Shown: positions 52,476 through 62,474, numbered from the stretch's first letter. The stretch is DNA of 64,000 bases from an uncultured Porphyromonadaceae bacterium (GCA_945873625.1 CAMCDS010000005.1:50642-114641), one strand, 5' to 3'. Notes: generated from the sequence alone by a model not told the origin. Made by a program: numbers and translations.

Positions 52476-53465
52476 TTATTTGCAGAGACGTATTCCTGCG
52501 TTGATAACGCGCCCTGCGAAGTAGCCGCCCACGCAGGCGAGCGCTATCCCCGTCAGCACCTCGACTACTTCCGGGAGTCCGAAATGGCGGCTGAGGCTGC
52601 CGGTCGCGTCGATGAATACGAGCTGAAGGCCAAAGACATACATCGCCTGTGAGTTCATGAGTTTTACAGCCCTAAGCGGACGAAGACGGTCAAGACGAAC
52701 GCACAGCCATATAAAAGCCACGGCTCCGCTAAGGGCGCAAACGGCACCAATAAGAAACGAGTCGCCGTATTCCCTCACCGAATAGTTGGTGTGTCCGGCC
52801 GGAAAATAGGTGGCCGCATATATGGCGGAGAGCAGGGCGAATCCTTTCCAGCTCATGCGGTCGAGCACACCCTCGGCGCGCATCTGCCTGCCTGCCCACA
52901 TGAACGGGGCGAGGAAGAAGGCTGTGTCGACGCTCCAGGGCAGGAGCACCGGCAGGCGCGTGCAGAGTGCGGCCAAGGCAAGCGAGAGCAGACAAGCGAG
53001 AGCCTGCGCCTTACGCCCGGAGGGAATCGTGATAAGCCTGAATACGCAATAGGCCGACATAAGCGCTGTGGTGAACCAAAGCACTGAATTGCAGAGCGAA
53101 AGCATCGGGATTCGGTCGGCACCGGCACTCAGCGGCAGCACCGAATTGCGTGAATACAGTATTCCGGCCAACGATTGCAGCGAGATGTTGGCAGGAGCCA
53201 CAATGGCCACATACGCGACGCATATAAGGTTCATTATCACGTAAGGGACGAGCAGTTTGCCGAATATCCGGCGCAGCGAGAAGTCGGGGCGCGACGTGAA
53301 TCCGGCGCATATGAAGAATACCACAAGCGAGAAATTGTCGATCGGATACGTGATGAAATAACCCTGCGTGTGGGTTATGATTATCTTTATTAGCATCAAC
53401 CCCTTCGCGAGGTCGATGAATCCGAATCTCTGTCGTTTCCCTGTCAATGCGTCTGCTTCTGGCAT
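52476..53465 (-). CDS. Acyltransferase 3 family membrane protein
   Basis: A 329-residue protein with about 10 helices. The N-terminus FIDLAKGLMLIKIIITHTQG contains the His of acyltransferase-3 proteins, and FFICAGFTSRPDF is the second conserved block. Such enzymes acetylate or otherwise acylate surface glycans or lipids. It is transcribed alone; the gap to the preceding gene (52387-52475) has no terminator I recognise. Confidence 0.88.
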   Translation of the reverse strand: MPEADALTGKRQRFGFIDLAKGLMLIKIIITHTQGYFITYPIDNFSLVVFFICAGFTSRPDFSLRRIFGKLLVPYVIMNLICVAYVAIVAPANISLQSLAGILYSRNSVLPLSAGADRIPMLSLCNSVLWFTTALMSAYCVFRLITIPSGRKAQALACLLSLALAALCTRLPVLLPWSVDTAFFLAPFMWAGRQMRAEGVLDRMSWKGFALLSAIYAATYFPAGHTNYSVREYGDSFLIGAVCALSGAVAFIWLCVRLDRLRPLRAVKLMNSQAMYVFGLQLVFIDATGSLSRHFGLPEVVEVLTGIALACVGGYFAGRVINAGIRLCK

Positions 53466-53544
53466 GATAATTCCGGTAAGTTAATTGAAAACGTGTCCGG
53501 CGCGCATAATATTGCGTAGGACGGAGGACATGACCGGCCGGATG

Positions 53545-53577
53545 TTTGGCGCGAAACGGATTTTTCGCTATTTTTGC
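53545..53577 (+). promoter_or_regulatory. Promoter of the DUF1460-like gene
   Basis: TTTG (53545-53548) and TATTTTTGC (53569-53577) are 20 bases apart. An 85-base leader with a CGCGTAGGCGGGG-type stretch follows. Confidence 0.7.
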
Positions 53578-53662
53578 AGTGGTTTTCGCGTCAGGTGGTG
53601 GCGCGTAGGCGGGGACGAGATCCCACCGTAAACCTAACATACTGCAAATCAAGAAAGAAATA

Positions 53663-54541
53663 ATGAAAACATCGTTCATAAAGGTCTTGCTGGCCTCGGC
53701 ATTGATGATTGTGGCTGCCGGACTTAAGGCTTCGGCACAGACCGATAACGTTGAATTTCGCGGAAACGAGTGTCGCGCGGAGGTAGCCCGCCTTATCAAG
53801 GCTGCGGGCGACCGTGGCGGCAGTGCTGCGGAACGCGCAGGTGCGGCGGCCGACCTTCTTGCCGGAAAGGCGTATGCCGACATGTCGGTGGCCGACCCGG
53901 CTTACGGCCCTCTCGAGATATGCCTCGACTCGATGAACGCGCTGGGACTCGTGGAGTATTCGATTGCCGCTTCGCGCGCATCGTTTGAGCCACTCGCCTC
54001 AGAGCAGGATTTCGTGCGCGAGCTGCTCAAGACCAGATACCGCCGCGGGGAGAACAACGGCTTCACCTCGCGCCTCAGATACGCGTCGGACTGGATTGCC
54101 GACAACGCCTACCGCAACTCGCTGAGGGAAGTTACCTTCGACCTCCCCGGCAATGTCTCGACCTCGCGCACGCTCGACGGCATCACGCGCCACCGCGAGC
54201 TATATCCCGCGCTCGCCGACTCGGCGACGTTTGAGAGGATGCAGATGCTTGAGATGGGTTATCGCGTCCATAAGATTCCCTATATGAAGCGTGAGTCGAT
54301 AGGGAAGAAGAATGTGCTTGAACTTTTGCGCGACAACGATATTATTGTCATCCTCGACCGCAGCTCTGATTCCGACCTTCTCGATGCGGGTTTCCTCCGT
54401 ATAGTGGACGGCAAACCCTATCTGCTTCATGCCTCGCAGCGCGACGGCAGGGTAGTGGTCGACGCCGAGCCGCTCGGCGACATGATGAAGCTGCGTGCCA
54501 AGGAGATAGCCGGCTATCGCGTGCTCCGCATAAAGGACTGA
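53663..54541 (+). CDS. DUF1460-like exported protein lacking catalytic residues
   Basis: A 292-residue exported protein (signal peptide 1-26). Its body aligns by eye with DUF1460 (amidase-like, NlpC/P60 fold): SRLRYASDWIADNAYRN, TRHRELYPALAD, MGYRVHKIPYM, DNDIIVIL, YLLHASQRDGRVVVDAEPL and YRVLRI. The usual nucleophile block (LDCxTFVE) is NALGLVE at 92-98, so Cys is replaced by Ala93. The usual catalytic His in the DxSHxG block is Asp241 (LLDAGF). It is therefore probably an inactive relative, perhaps a glycan or peptide binder. It lies upstream of a glycosyltransferase gene (71-base gap). Confidence 0.78.
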   Translation: MKTSFIKVLLASALMIVAAGLKASAQTDNVEFRGNECRAEVARLIKAAGDRGGSAAERAGAAADLLAGKAYADMSVADPAYGPLEICLDSMNALGLVEYSIAASRASFEPLASEQDFVRELLKTRYRRGENNGFTSRLRYASDWIADNAYRNSLREVTFDLPGNVSTSRTLDGITRHRELYPALADSATFERMQMLEMGYRVHKIPYMKRESIGKKNVLELLRDNDIIVILDRSSDSDLLDAGFLRIVDGKPYLLHASQRDGRVVVDAEPLGDMMKLRAKEIAGYRVLRIKD

Positions 54542-54612
54542 CATCAGTGAGCCTGACATTCATAAAAGCACTTATTTAAAACATTTTCACACACCCTCCC
54601 GCCTGTCTCGCT

Positions 54613-55572
54613 ATGCGGCTCAGTATCATTATCCCGCTGCTTTCCGAAAGCGTTTCCGTCGAGCGTTGCCTTGCCGCAGCGCTCAGGGCCGTAGGTCCCG
54701 ACTGCGAGCTGATACTCGTTGACGGCGGCCTTTCAGGCATCGCCACGCGCATGGTGGAACGCAGTCCGGAGCGGAGGGACAAGGTGGTGCTGCTGAGATG
54801 CACCGAGCAGCGCCGCTTCTGGACGTTGATGCGCATGGGGGTGGAGCGTGCCCGGGGCAGATACATACTCTTCGCTTCAATCCACGAATGGATAGAGCCG
54901 GCCAATATTCCGCTCCTTGTCGTCGAGACGGAGGCACTCGGAGCCGACGCCTTGCAGGCGCGCAAAATGAGGAAGATACGCCGGCTGTCGGTCAAGGAGC
55001 AGCAGCCGCAGCTGCCGCTTCATGAGGCCGTGGACGGCGACATGCTGCGAGAGATGGCCGGACTGTCGGGTGAGGAGCGGCTTATCACCCCGTGCTACAC
55101 CGACAAAATATGGCGCAAAGACCTCCTTGCCGAGGCGCTGCGTCTCGATTTCACCGGCTCATGGGGGACGGGCGAAATACTCAATTTCCACTATTTCAGG
55201 TTCGCGCGCTCAGTAGCCTTTACCGATACGGTGGTGGCCAACTCGCGTTGGTCGGCCGCCAACAACACCTACAGCTACCGCCGCCTCGAAGACGTCAGAC
55301 GCGTTTACGAAGTGAAGATGCTCGTGATGCAGGGGGCTGCCGAAGGCCTCACGCTCGAGCTTCGCGCCCATCTTGTGGAATACATCCGCTGCCTCATCTT
55401 CCGCCTCGGCTGGACGCGCGAGGCAGTGCTGTTCTATCTGAGGCCTCAGCTCGCCGACCGCTTCTGGCTCAACGCCGGCATCGACAGCCCGCTTGAAGAC
55501 CTTGTGGACGAAGCCATGCGCAACCATAAGAAGAACTCTTTTAAGAACCTGCTGAAGCTGCTGACAGTCTGA
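54613..55572 (+). CDS. GT-A family glycosyltransferase, degenerate
   Basis: A 319-residue protein with a GT2-like nucleotide-binding start (LSIIIPLLSESVSVERCLAA, ELILVDGGLSG). The first acidic motif is VDGG in place of DDGS, and the region where DxD is expected reads SIHEWIEP. This suggests altered or lost metal binding. The remainder is helical (YRRLEDVRRVYEVKML and beyond). Function is uncertain; it may still transfer a sugar, or act as a structural partner. Confidence 0.75.
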   Translation: MRLSIIIPLLSESVSVERCLAAALRAVGPDCELILVDGGLSGIATRMVERSPERRDKVVLLRCTEQRRFWTLMRMGVERARGRYILFASIHEWIEPANIPLLVVETEALGADALQARKMRKIRRLSVKEQQPQLPLHEAVDGDMLREMAGLSGEERLITPCYTDKIWRKDLLAEALRLDFTGSWGTGEILNFHYFRFARSVAFTDTVVANSRWSAANNTYSYRRLEDVRRVYEVKMLVMQGAAEGLTLELRAHLVEYIRCLIFRLGWTREAVLFYLRPQLADRFWLNAGIDSPLEDLVDEAMRNHKKNSFKNLLKLLTV

Positions 55573-55738
55573 TGTTTGCTTTCGGAGTCGGGAGACTCCG
55601 CCTAAGACCGGAAAAATAAGAAACGAAAGAAAGAGTATCTATTATAAAATTTTCGCAATAAATTTAGACAGTTTCTTAAACCGTTTGAGCAAAAGGATGT
55701 CAAAGGAGTAAGTCGGTATATGCCGGCTTCGTGCAACT

Positions 55739-56188
55739 ATGAAATTCGAAGAGAGACTCAAAAATAGAACAGGAACCGATTCGGGCTTCAGCGTTCCGGA
55801 CGGCTATTTCGAGCGTCTGACGGTCGAGATGGAAGCGCGTCTGCCCGAAATCAGTATAAAGCCGCCGACTCCCGTGTCGCGCTGGCACCGTGTGCGTCCC
55901 TATGTCTATCTTGCCGCGATGTTTGCCGGCATCTGGTGCATGATGAAGATGTTTCATACGATGACTTCGAGCCAGTCGCTCGACATCGACAATCCCCCGG
56001 CTCTTGTGGCTCAGGCCATTGACTCCCATTCCGACCCCTTGAATCTCGACAGCTATATGTTCTCGTCCGGCGGTTCGGACTATGAGGTAGAGCAGGAAGT
56101 GGTGGAGCAGTATTCCGAAATCTCCGACCTTGTGGAGGATTTCGACTATACGTTTGAGCCCGAATACAATGCGATAAAGGTAGAATAG
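55739..56188 (+). CDS. Single-pass membrane protein, anti-sigma-like position
   Basis: A 149-residue protein with a cytoplasmic N-terminal 50 residues (FSVPDGYFERLTVEMEARLP), one transmembrane helix (about 55-75) and an acidic periplasmic tail. The VPxGYFE motif near the N-terminus is frequent in Bacteroidota proteins encoded between an ECF sigma factor gene and a Spy-like protein gene. Here no sigma factor gene precedes it. It is followed 33 bases later by the Spy-like gene. An anti-sigma or envelope-stress role is inferred from context. Confidence 0.75.
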   Translation: MKFEERLKNRTGTDSGFSVPDGYFERLTVEMEARLPEISIKPPTPVSRWHRVRPYVYLAAMFAGIWCMMKMFHTMTSSQSLDIDNPPALVAQAIDSHSDPLNLDSYMFSSGGSDYEVEQEVVEQYSEISDLVEDFDYTFEPEYNAIKVE

Positions 56189-56221
56189 TGTCGCCGTCTG
56201 AAATAATACATACATAACGAA

Positions 56222-56692
56222 ATGAAATTTAAGCTTTTAATCACGATAGCCCTGTCCATACTGATATTCCTGCCGGCTTCGAGCCAGAACAACGGCAAGA
56301 AATCGCGAGAGGAGATGCGCCGCGAGTTCAAGGAGTTCAAGATTAAATTCATAGCTCAGGAAATCGAGGTAGGTCCGACGCAGATGAAGGAGTTTACCGA
56401 ACTCTATTCGCAGTTGGAGGACGAGCGGGGCAAATTGTTTGAGACTACCCATAAGCTCGAGAAAAGCGTCAAGAAGAATAAGGAAGCCACAGAGGCCGAC
56501 TATCAGAAACTAAACAAGGCCATAAACGACGCTAAGATTAAAGATGCAGAAATCTCGAGCAGATACGACGAGAAATTCTCTAAAATCCTCACACCCCGCC
56601 AGGTGGTGAAGATGAAGGATGCCGAGGAGAGTTTCCGGCGCAAGATGCACGAGATGCGCCATAACAGAAAAATGAAAAAGAAGGGGAAATAA
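56222..56692 (+). CDS. Spy/CpxP-like periplasmic helical protein
   Basis: A 156-residue exported, highly charged alpha-helical protein (signal peptide 1-21). The KILTPRQVVKMKDAEESFRR segment recalls the LTxxQ motif of Spy/CpxP proteins, periplasmic chaperones or stress sensors. It is co-transcribed with the membrane protein upstream and ended by a terminator at 56738-56770. Confidence 0.82.
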   Translation: MKFKLLITIALSILIFLPASSQNNGKKSREEMRREFKEFKIKFIAQEIEVGPTQMKEFTELYSQLEDERGKLFETTHKLEKSVKKNKEATEADYQKLNKAINDAKIKDAEISSRYDEKFSKILTPRQVVKMKDAEESFRRKMHEMRHNRKMKKKGK

Positions 56693-56737
56693 TCGGCCCC
56701 GTCTTTGCCACACATATATTTTTTTAAGGATTTGAGG

Positions 56738-56770
56738 AGAGCCGGGTTGAAGAATCTTGGCTCTTTTTTT
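56738..56770 (+). terminator. Terminator after the Spy-like gene
   Basis: AGAGCC (56738-56743) pairs with GGCTCT (56759-56764) with a 15-base loop, followed by a run of seven T. Confidence 0.7.
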
Positions 56771-56798
56771 GTTTTAAAGACATTGACAATCCCTGCTT

Positions 56799-59700
56799 AT
56801 GAAGAACATACTTATTATCCTCTTGACTATGCTGCCATGTCTCCATTCGTGGGCGGCTCCCAAATCCCGCCCGGGGGATGTCGGCATGCCCGACTTCGCC
56901 TATCCCCAGACGGTGGCGGCCGATGCTCGGAAAAACCTCGACGCCTCTGTCGGCAGCAAGGAATGGCCTCAGGCCGTGAAGGCCCTCATAGAGCTTACCA
57001 TGGCCAATACGTTGGTCGACGGAGAGCGTGCCGGGGAGATGGCCGCAACGATTGATTCGGTAGGCGCACTGATGCCGGCCGACTATGCAGCCGTGTGCGA
57101 TATGCTCCATGCGAGGCTTCTCGCTGACTATTATGTGCAGAAACGCTGGAGCTTCGACAGCCGCACCCTCCCTCTCGACTCCTATCCCGAAAATATGGCA
57201 GACTGGAGCCGCGGACTCTTCGCGCAGAAGATATGCGGCCTCGTAGATAAGTCGCTCGGCCGTCTCGGTTCTTCTGCCGGAGTTAAGCTGACGGCCATGG
57301 CGCCGTTCATCACATCCGTAGAGTTTGCCGACTATGTTCCCGATGAGCGCAGCTTCCTCATCTATAAAGGTGTAGAGCTCCTTGAACTGTTTTCTTCGTC
57401 GACGAGCGTGATTCCGTTCAAGGCCGTTTCCGGCGGTGTCTCCGCATCGCCCTACGAGCATGCCCGTTCGATGGCCGACCGTCTTCTCGACATGCAGATT
57501 GAAGAGACACGTGCGGGAGGTAGTCTGAAAGCTCTTGCATACGCAATGGCGAGCAAGGCGGAGTTCACCCCCGCTTCGGAGAGGTGTCGCTGGCTCGGCA
57601 AGTGCTTCGACGAGCTTGCCGACCATCCCGAAAGCATACTGATACTCAATAAAATGTCGATGTACTGTTCGCCGTCGTCTTTCCTAAACTCCGACAAAAC
57701 CGATGCCGCAGAGATGGAAAAGGCGAGGGTGTTCTGCTCGCGCGCCCAAAAGGCACTCGACAGATGGCCTACGGCCTTCGGCGCTCCGTCGCTAAGAAAC
57801 ACGCTTCAGTCGATGCTCGCGCCCGGTATGCGCTGCACGCAGCCCGGACAGCAGACCTCGGCGAGCGATGTGAACGTCAGTGTGAGGCTCTGCAACACAG
57901 CCGATACCTGGCTGCTTCTCTTCAAGCTTCCCGAATATGCCTGGGAAGGGAACAAAACCGTCGCAGCCCTTACAGCCAAGGCCCGGCCCGTGAAGAGCAT
58001 ACGCATCCCTGGTATCGGCGAAGCCCCTTCGCGCCTCGACACTACTGTGAGCTTCGGGCGTCTGCCCTACGGCGTCTATATGGCCGTGCCCTCCCTCTCG
58101 CAGACCGCTTCTGGCATTCCGGCCGTGGTAGCCGACAAACGATACTCTCCCTTCCGCGTGAGCGACCTGCAGACAATGACCGTATCGGCCAGCGGCAAGG
58201 ACCAGGCGCGCCGGGTGTATGTGGTGAGCGCAATCGACGGACGTCCGGTGGCGGGTGCGACTGTGGCCTTCCGCTCATATTCCAATAACCGCTATCTGGC
58301 AAAATCCACGCTTACCACCAACAGCGAGGGGTACGTGGCCGCTCCGCAGGGGAGCTGGAACCTCTCGGTGGCGAAAGGTAGCGACCGGATGATAAGCAAC
58401 GCTTATCTCTACACCTCTTCCGACGAAAGGGAGTTTCGCCAGACGTCGGCTGAAGTGCTTACCGACCTTTCGGTGTATCATCCCGGCGACTCTGTCGGTT
58501 TCGTAGGAGTGGTCTATGGCGTCGATGGCACCAAGCGCGACGTGTTGGCCGACAAAGGAATTACCGTAAGACTATATGACGCCAACAACACGATTGTCAA
58601 TTCTTCGGAACTTACAACTGACAGATATGGCCGCGCCTCAGGCCGCTTCACACTCCCGACCACAGGGCTCCTCGGCCGTTGGAGCATCGAGATGAGAGAC
58701 GGAGAGCGATCTCTCGGACGGCGCGGTTTCGAGGTGGCCGACTACAAGGCTCCGACGTTCTTTGTCAGCATCGACTCCGTAAGTACGCCCAAGGGGGGCG
58801 ACACGATGGTGGAGATTACCGGCAAGGCAATGACTTACAGCGGTATGCCCGTGGCCGAAGCAGATATCGAGTATTCGATACGCTACGTGAGCTGGTGGTG
58901 CTGGCGCGGCGGTGCCTCTACCGACGCGGCCTATTCCGGAAGCGCCCGCACAGGTGCCGACGGCATTTTCCGCATATCGCTCGACACCAAACCTCTTGAA
59001 AACACTCCCTACGCCTTCGGAGCCTATCGCCTGAGCGTGGCCGCTACGTCGCAGGCCGGCGAGACTCAGCAGGCCGCGCCCGCTTCGTTCGCTCTCGGAA
59101 GCGCCTATTCCGTCGACGCCGCCATCCCGGCTTTCATCGAAGCCGACTCCGCGCCCTATAGCTTCAAGGTGTCTGTCAGAGACATGCTCGGCCTCCCCGC
59201 GGTGAAGAAAGTGCTCTTCACTGTAGAGGACTCCGAAGGGAAAACCGTAAGCGAGGGTGAGTTTACCTCTCCCGACTTCAAGCCGGGCATACGCCGGCTC
59301 GCGTCGGGCAGATACTTTGCCCGATTCAGTGTAGAGGGAGCCGACACCGCCTCCTCTGCCAAAAGCGAGTTTATCGTCTGGCGGGCGTCTGACGCCCGCC
59401 CCCCCGTAGCTACCCATCTCTGGACACCTGTTATGACGGTTACTGCCCGCGAGGGTGAGAAGGAGGTTGAGATTCCTGTTGGAAGCAGCTTCAAGGATTC
59501 CCACATACTCTGCATCATTTCCTCGTCGGACGCCGCGCCGACATACGAGTGGCTCACGCTCGACGCCGCCACGCGCCGGATAAAGGTAAAAGCCCCCGAG
59601 GCGCGTCAGCGCAAATGGTTGGTGTTGAACTCCGTCAGCGACTGCAAGCCTTACTCCGCCACTATCGAGGTGCTTCCGGCCGAGTCGGCCCGTAAGCTCG

Positions 59701-62474
59701 AGATAAAGACCGAGACATTCCGCGACAGGCTTGTGCCCGGCGACGAGGAGCATTGGAAATTCCTCTTTACGTTCGCCGGCAAGCCCGCGCCGTTCACTCC
59801 CGCCATGGCCGTGATGACCGACAAGGCCATCGATGCGGTGGCTCCTTTCGCATGGAATTTCTATCCCGCCGGAAGGGACCCCTTCAACCGTGTGTCGGCC
59901 GACATCTATTCGTCGGGCGAAAGGTGGTACACCTTCCGGTTCAGAAACCTGAAGCAGGAGAAAACGAAAAGAATCGAGATGCCCGACTGGCAGACGTGGG
60001 GCAATGGACTTATGCCTCACAGCTACCGTATCCGCGGCACGCGCCGTCTTCTCAGCGCAGGTGCGTCCTCTGAAGAGGAAGTGATAATGGCCGACGGTGT
60101 CGTCAACGAGATGAAAAGCTCAATGACGCTGGCTTCCGTGCAGCCGACGTCCCGAAAGATGGAAAGTGCCGAAAGCGTGGAGGAAGAGGCTGCCGATGCC
60201 TACGGGGCCGATGCCGGTTCGGGCGCGGCCGAGAGTGAACCGCTCAGAGAGATGGAGCATCCCCTCGCTTTCTTCATGCCTATGCTGACGGCCAATGCCG
60301 ACGGCGTTACGTCGATCGACTTCACCGTGCCCGACTTCAATACTACGTGGAAGCTGCAGCTGCTCGGCTACACCGACAATCTGCAGTCTGCCGTCTCCAC
60401 GTTTGAGGCTACGGCTTCAAAGCCGGTGATGGTGAGCTGCAATGCCCCGCAGTTCCTACGCACAGGCGACGAGGCAAGCATCTCGGCCACCCTCTTCAAC
60501 GCTACTCCCGAAAGCTGCATGATAAGCGGCCGCATCGAGGTCATTGATCCTATGACCGGCCTCACTATCGCCTCTTTCGCATCTGATGAGAAAGAAGTAG
60601 GAGCATCCGGCTCGACGGTGATAACCACCCGGTTCCGAGTGCCTTCCGAACTCGACCGTCTGCTCGTGAGGGCATACGCATACTCGAAGACGCACACCGA
60701 CGGCGAGCAGACGCTCATCCCGGTGCTCCCTTCGTCGACACCCGTGGTGGAATCGACCGCTTTCTATATCGGCAGTGCTGCGGACACGTTCGAGACCCGT
60801 CTCCCCGACTTCGAGAAGGGTGCGAAGCTAACCCTCCAGTACTGCGACAACCCCGTATGGTATTGCGTTACTGCTCTCCCCTCCATCTCCATGCCGCAGT
60901 CCAGGAACCTGCTCAGTCTGCTGAGGGCATACTATGGTTCGGCCACGGCATCCGGACTTGCAGCCGCCTATCCCCAGATTAAGACCGGACTTGAAAAGAT
61001 ACTGGCTTCGGCCCCCGTCTCGCCTCTGAGCGAAAACGCCGACCTCAAGACGGTAGACCTCATCAATACCCCCTGGGTGAACAATGCCGCTTCAGAGACG
61101 GCCCGCATGCGTTCCCTCTCGCTTCTGCTCGAATCGGCGTCGCCGACGCTCGACCCTCTCCTCGACGAGATAATGGCCCTGCGCCGGTCCGACGGCGGAT
61201 GGAGCTGGTGTCCCGGTATGGAGTCGTCGCTCTTCATGACGTCGAACGTGGTGCTCCATTTCGGAATGCTCCGTCAGAACGGCTACCTCCCATCCTCCGG
61301 CCGCACCGACAAGGCCATGAAGGAGGCCGTGGGCTTCATCGACTCGCGTACGCTTAAGGAGTGGGAACGCAACGAGCGCAGGCTCGACGTAGGGGAAGCT
61401 CTCGACTGGCTCTATACGAGGGGATTCTTCGCCTCAGAGCCTAAGACCGGCAGCCTCGCTCAGCTCCATGCCAAGGCCCTGGCGCTTATTAAATCAGACT
61501 GGCGCAGACTTTCGCTCGGCGGAAAGGCTCGTGCCGCTATCGTGCTCCATCGCCATTCGGCCGACGCCGAAGCCCGTCGCATACTTGAATCCCTGCGTCA
61601 GCTCGCCGTCGACTCTCCCGAGGCCGGTATGCGCTATGAGAACCTCTCTTCATCATGGAGCGCCACACCGTCGCTGCTCGCTACCGCCCAGGTGCTTGAA
61701 GCGTTCGCTATCGTCGACCCGCAGTCGCCCTGCGTCGACAAGCTCCGTCAGGGGCTCATCATGCAGCGCGAAGTGCAGGACTGGGGTGCTGACAGCTATA
61801 CCGTCGACGCCGTGCAGGCCATACTGACCTCAGGCTCCGACTGGACGGGCGAGGCTAAAGAGCCTGAAATCACTCTCGGAGGCCGCCGCATCTCGCTTCC
61901 GGAGACGGATTCGCCTGTCGGTTACTTCCGCGTCGACATCCCTTCGTGCGACGCCTCAGGCAAGAGCCTCTCGGTAAGGAAAGGTGCTGCCGGCCCGGCA
62001 TGGGGAAGCGTCATGGCTCAGTATGTGGCTCCCATAGCCGACGTGAAAGCGGCTTCGATGCCCGAGATTTCAATCACGAAAGCCGTGTATGAGGTGGTCG
62101 ACAGGCCCGGGGAAACCGTCAGCGGCACCACGCGCCTCAAAGTCGGCGACAAGGTGCGCGTAACGCTGACCGTCAACACTACCCGCGACATGGACTATGT
62201 GGCCGTGCTCGACCCGCGTTCGGCCTGCCTCCGCCCCGTAGAACAGCTTTCGGGCTATTCGGGTCGCGACGGACTCTGGCTCTACAGGGAAGTGCGCGAT
62301 GATTCCACCAACTTCTTCATCGGCTTCCTGCCCAAAGGCTCGCACGTGATTTCCTACGACTGCTACGTGGACCGAGAGGGTGAATACTCGCTTGGCGTCG
62401 CATCGGCCCAGTCGCAGTATGCTCCGCAGATCACTGCCCATTCCGCAGGCACGCTGCTGAATGTAGGCAGATAA
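56799..62474 (+). CDS. Alpha-2-macroglobulin family protein without thioester
   Basis: A 1,891-residue exported protein (signal peptide 1-19). A helical N-terminal region is followed by macroglobulin domains: MG2-like (VYVVSAIDGRPVAGATV), MG3-4 (DLSVYHPGDSVGFVGVVYG) and the alpha-2-macroglobulin signature FTVPDFNTTWKLQLLGYTDN. A thioester-domain-like alpha-toroid (about 1370-1690) and a C-terminal receptor-type domain follow. The usual CxEQ thioester is SMPQS here, so Cys is lost (Ser in its place). It probably inhibits proteases by trapping without covalent capture, or serves a structural role. It stands alone, with no PbpC gene next to it. Confidence 0.9.
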   Translation: MKNILIILLTMLPCLHSWAAPKSRPGDVGMPDFAYPQTVAADARKNLDASVGSKEWPQAVKALIELTMANTLVDGERAGEMAATIDSVGALMPADYAAVCDMLHARLLADYYVQKRWSFDSRTLPLDSYPENMADWSRGLFAQKICGLVDKSLGRLGSSAGVKLTAMAPFITSVEFADYVPDERSFLIYKGVELLELFSSSTSVIPFKAVSGGVSASPYEHARSMADRLLDMQIEETRAGGSLKALAYAMASKAEFTPASERCRWLGKCFDELADHPESILILNKMSMYCSPSSFLNSDKTDAAEMEKARVFCSRAQKALDRWPTAFGAPSLRNTLQSMLAPGMRCTQPGQQTSASDVNVSVRLCNTADTWLLLFKLPEYAWEGNKTVAALTAKARPVKSIRIPGIGEAPSRLDTTVSFGRLPYGVYMAVPSLSQTASGIPAVVADKRYSPFRVSDLQTMTVSASGKDQARRVYVVSAIDGRPVAGATVAFRSYSNNRYLAKSTLTTNSEGYVAAPQGSWNLSVAKGSDRMISNAYLYTSSDEREFRQTSAEVLTDLSVYHPGDSVGFVGVVYGVDGTKRDVLADKGITVRLYDANNTIVNSSELTTDRYGRASGRFTLPTTGLLGRWSIEMRDGERSLGRRGFEVADYKAPTFFVSIDSVSTPKGGDTMVEITGKAMTYSGMPVAEADIEYSIRYVSWWCWRGGASTDAAYSGSARTGADGIFRISLDTKPLENTPYAFGAYRLSVAATSQAGETQQAAPASFALGSAYSVDAAIPAFIEADSAPYSFKVSVRDMLGLPAVKKVLFTVEDSEGKTVSEGEFTSPDFKPGIRRLASGRYFARFSVEGADTASSAKSEFIVWRASDARPPVATHLWTPVMTVTAREGEKEVEIPVGSSFKDSHILCIISSSDAAPTYEWLTLDAATRRIKVKAPEARQRKWLVLNSVSDCKPYSATIEVLPAESARKLEIKTETFRDRLVPGDEEHWKFLFTFAGKPAPFTPAMAVMTDKAIDAVAPFAWNFYPAGRDPFNRVSADIYSSGERWYTFRFRNLKQEKTKRIEMPDWQTWGNGLMPHSYRIRGTRRLLSAGASSEEEVIMADGVVNEMKSSMTLASVQPTSRKMESAESVEEEAADAYGADAGSGAAESEPLREMEHPLAFFMPMLTANADGVTSIDFTVPDFNTTWKLQLLGYTDNLQSAVSTFEATASKPVMVSCNAPQFLRTGDEASISATLFNATPESCMISGRIEVIDPMTGLTIASFASDEKEVGASGSTVITTRFRVPSELDRLLVRAYAYSKTHTDGEQTLIPVLPSSTPVVESTAFYIGSAADTFETRLPDFEKGAKLTLQYCDNPVWYCVTALPSISMPQSRNLLSLLRAYYGSATASGLAAAYPQIKTGLEKILASAPVSPLSENADLKTVDLINTPWVNNAASETARMRSLSLLLESASPTLDPLLDEIMALRRSDGGWSWCPGMESSLFMTSNVVLHFGMLRQNGYLPSSGRTDKAMKEAVGFIDSRTLKEWERNERRLDVGEALDWLYTRGFFASEPKTGSLAQLHAKALALIKSDWRRLSLGGKARAAIVLHRHSADAEARRILESLRQLAVDSPEAGMRYENLSSSWSATPSLLATAQVLEAFAIVDPQSPCVDKLRQGLIMQREVQDWGADSYTVDAVQAILTSGSDWTGEAKEPEITLGGRRISLPETDSPVGYFRVDIPSCDASGKSLSVRKGAAGPAWGSVMAQYVAPIADVKAASMPEISITKAVYEVVDRPGETVSGTTRLKVGDKVRVTLTVNTTRDMDYVAVLDPRSACLRPVEQLSGYSGRDGLWLYREVRDDSTNFFIGFLPKGSHVISYDCYVDREGEYSLGVASAQSQYAPQITAHSAGTLLNVGR

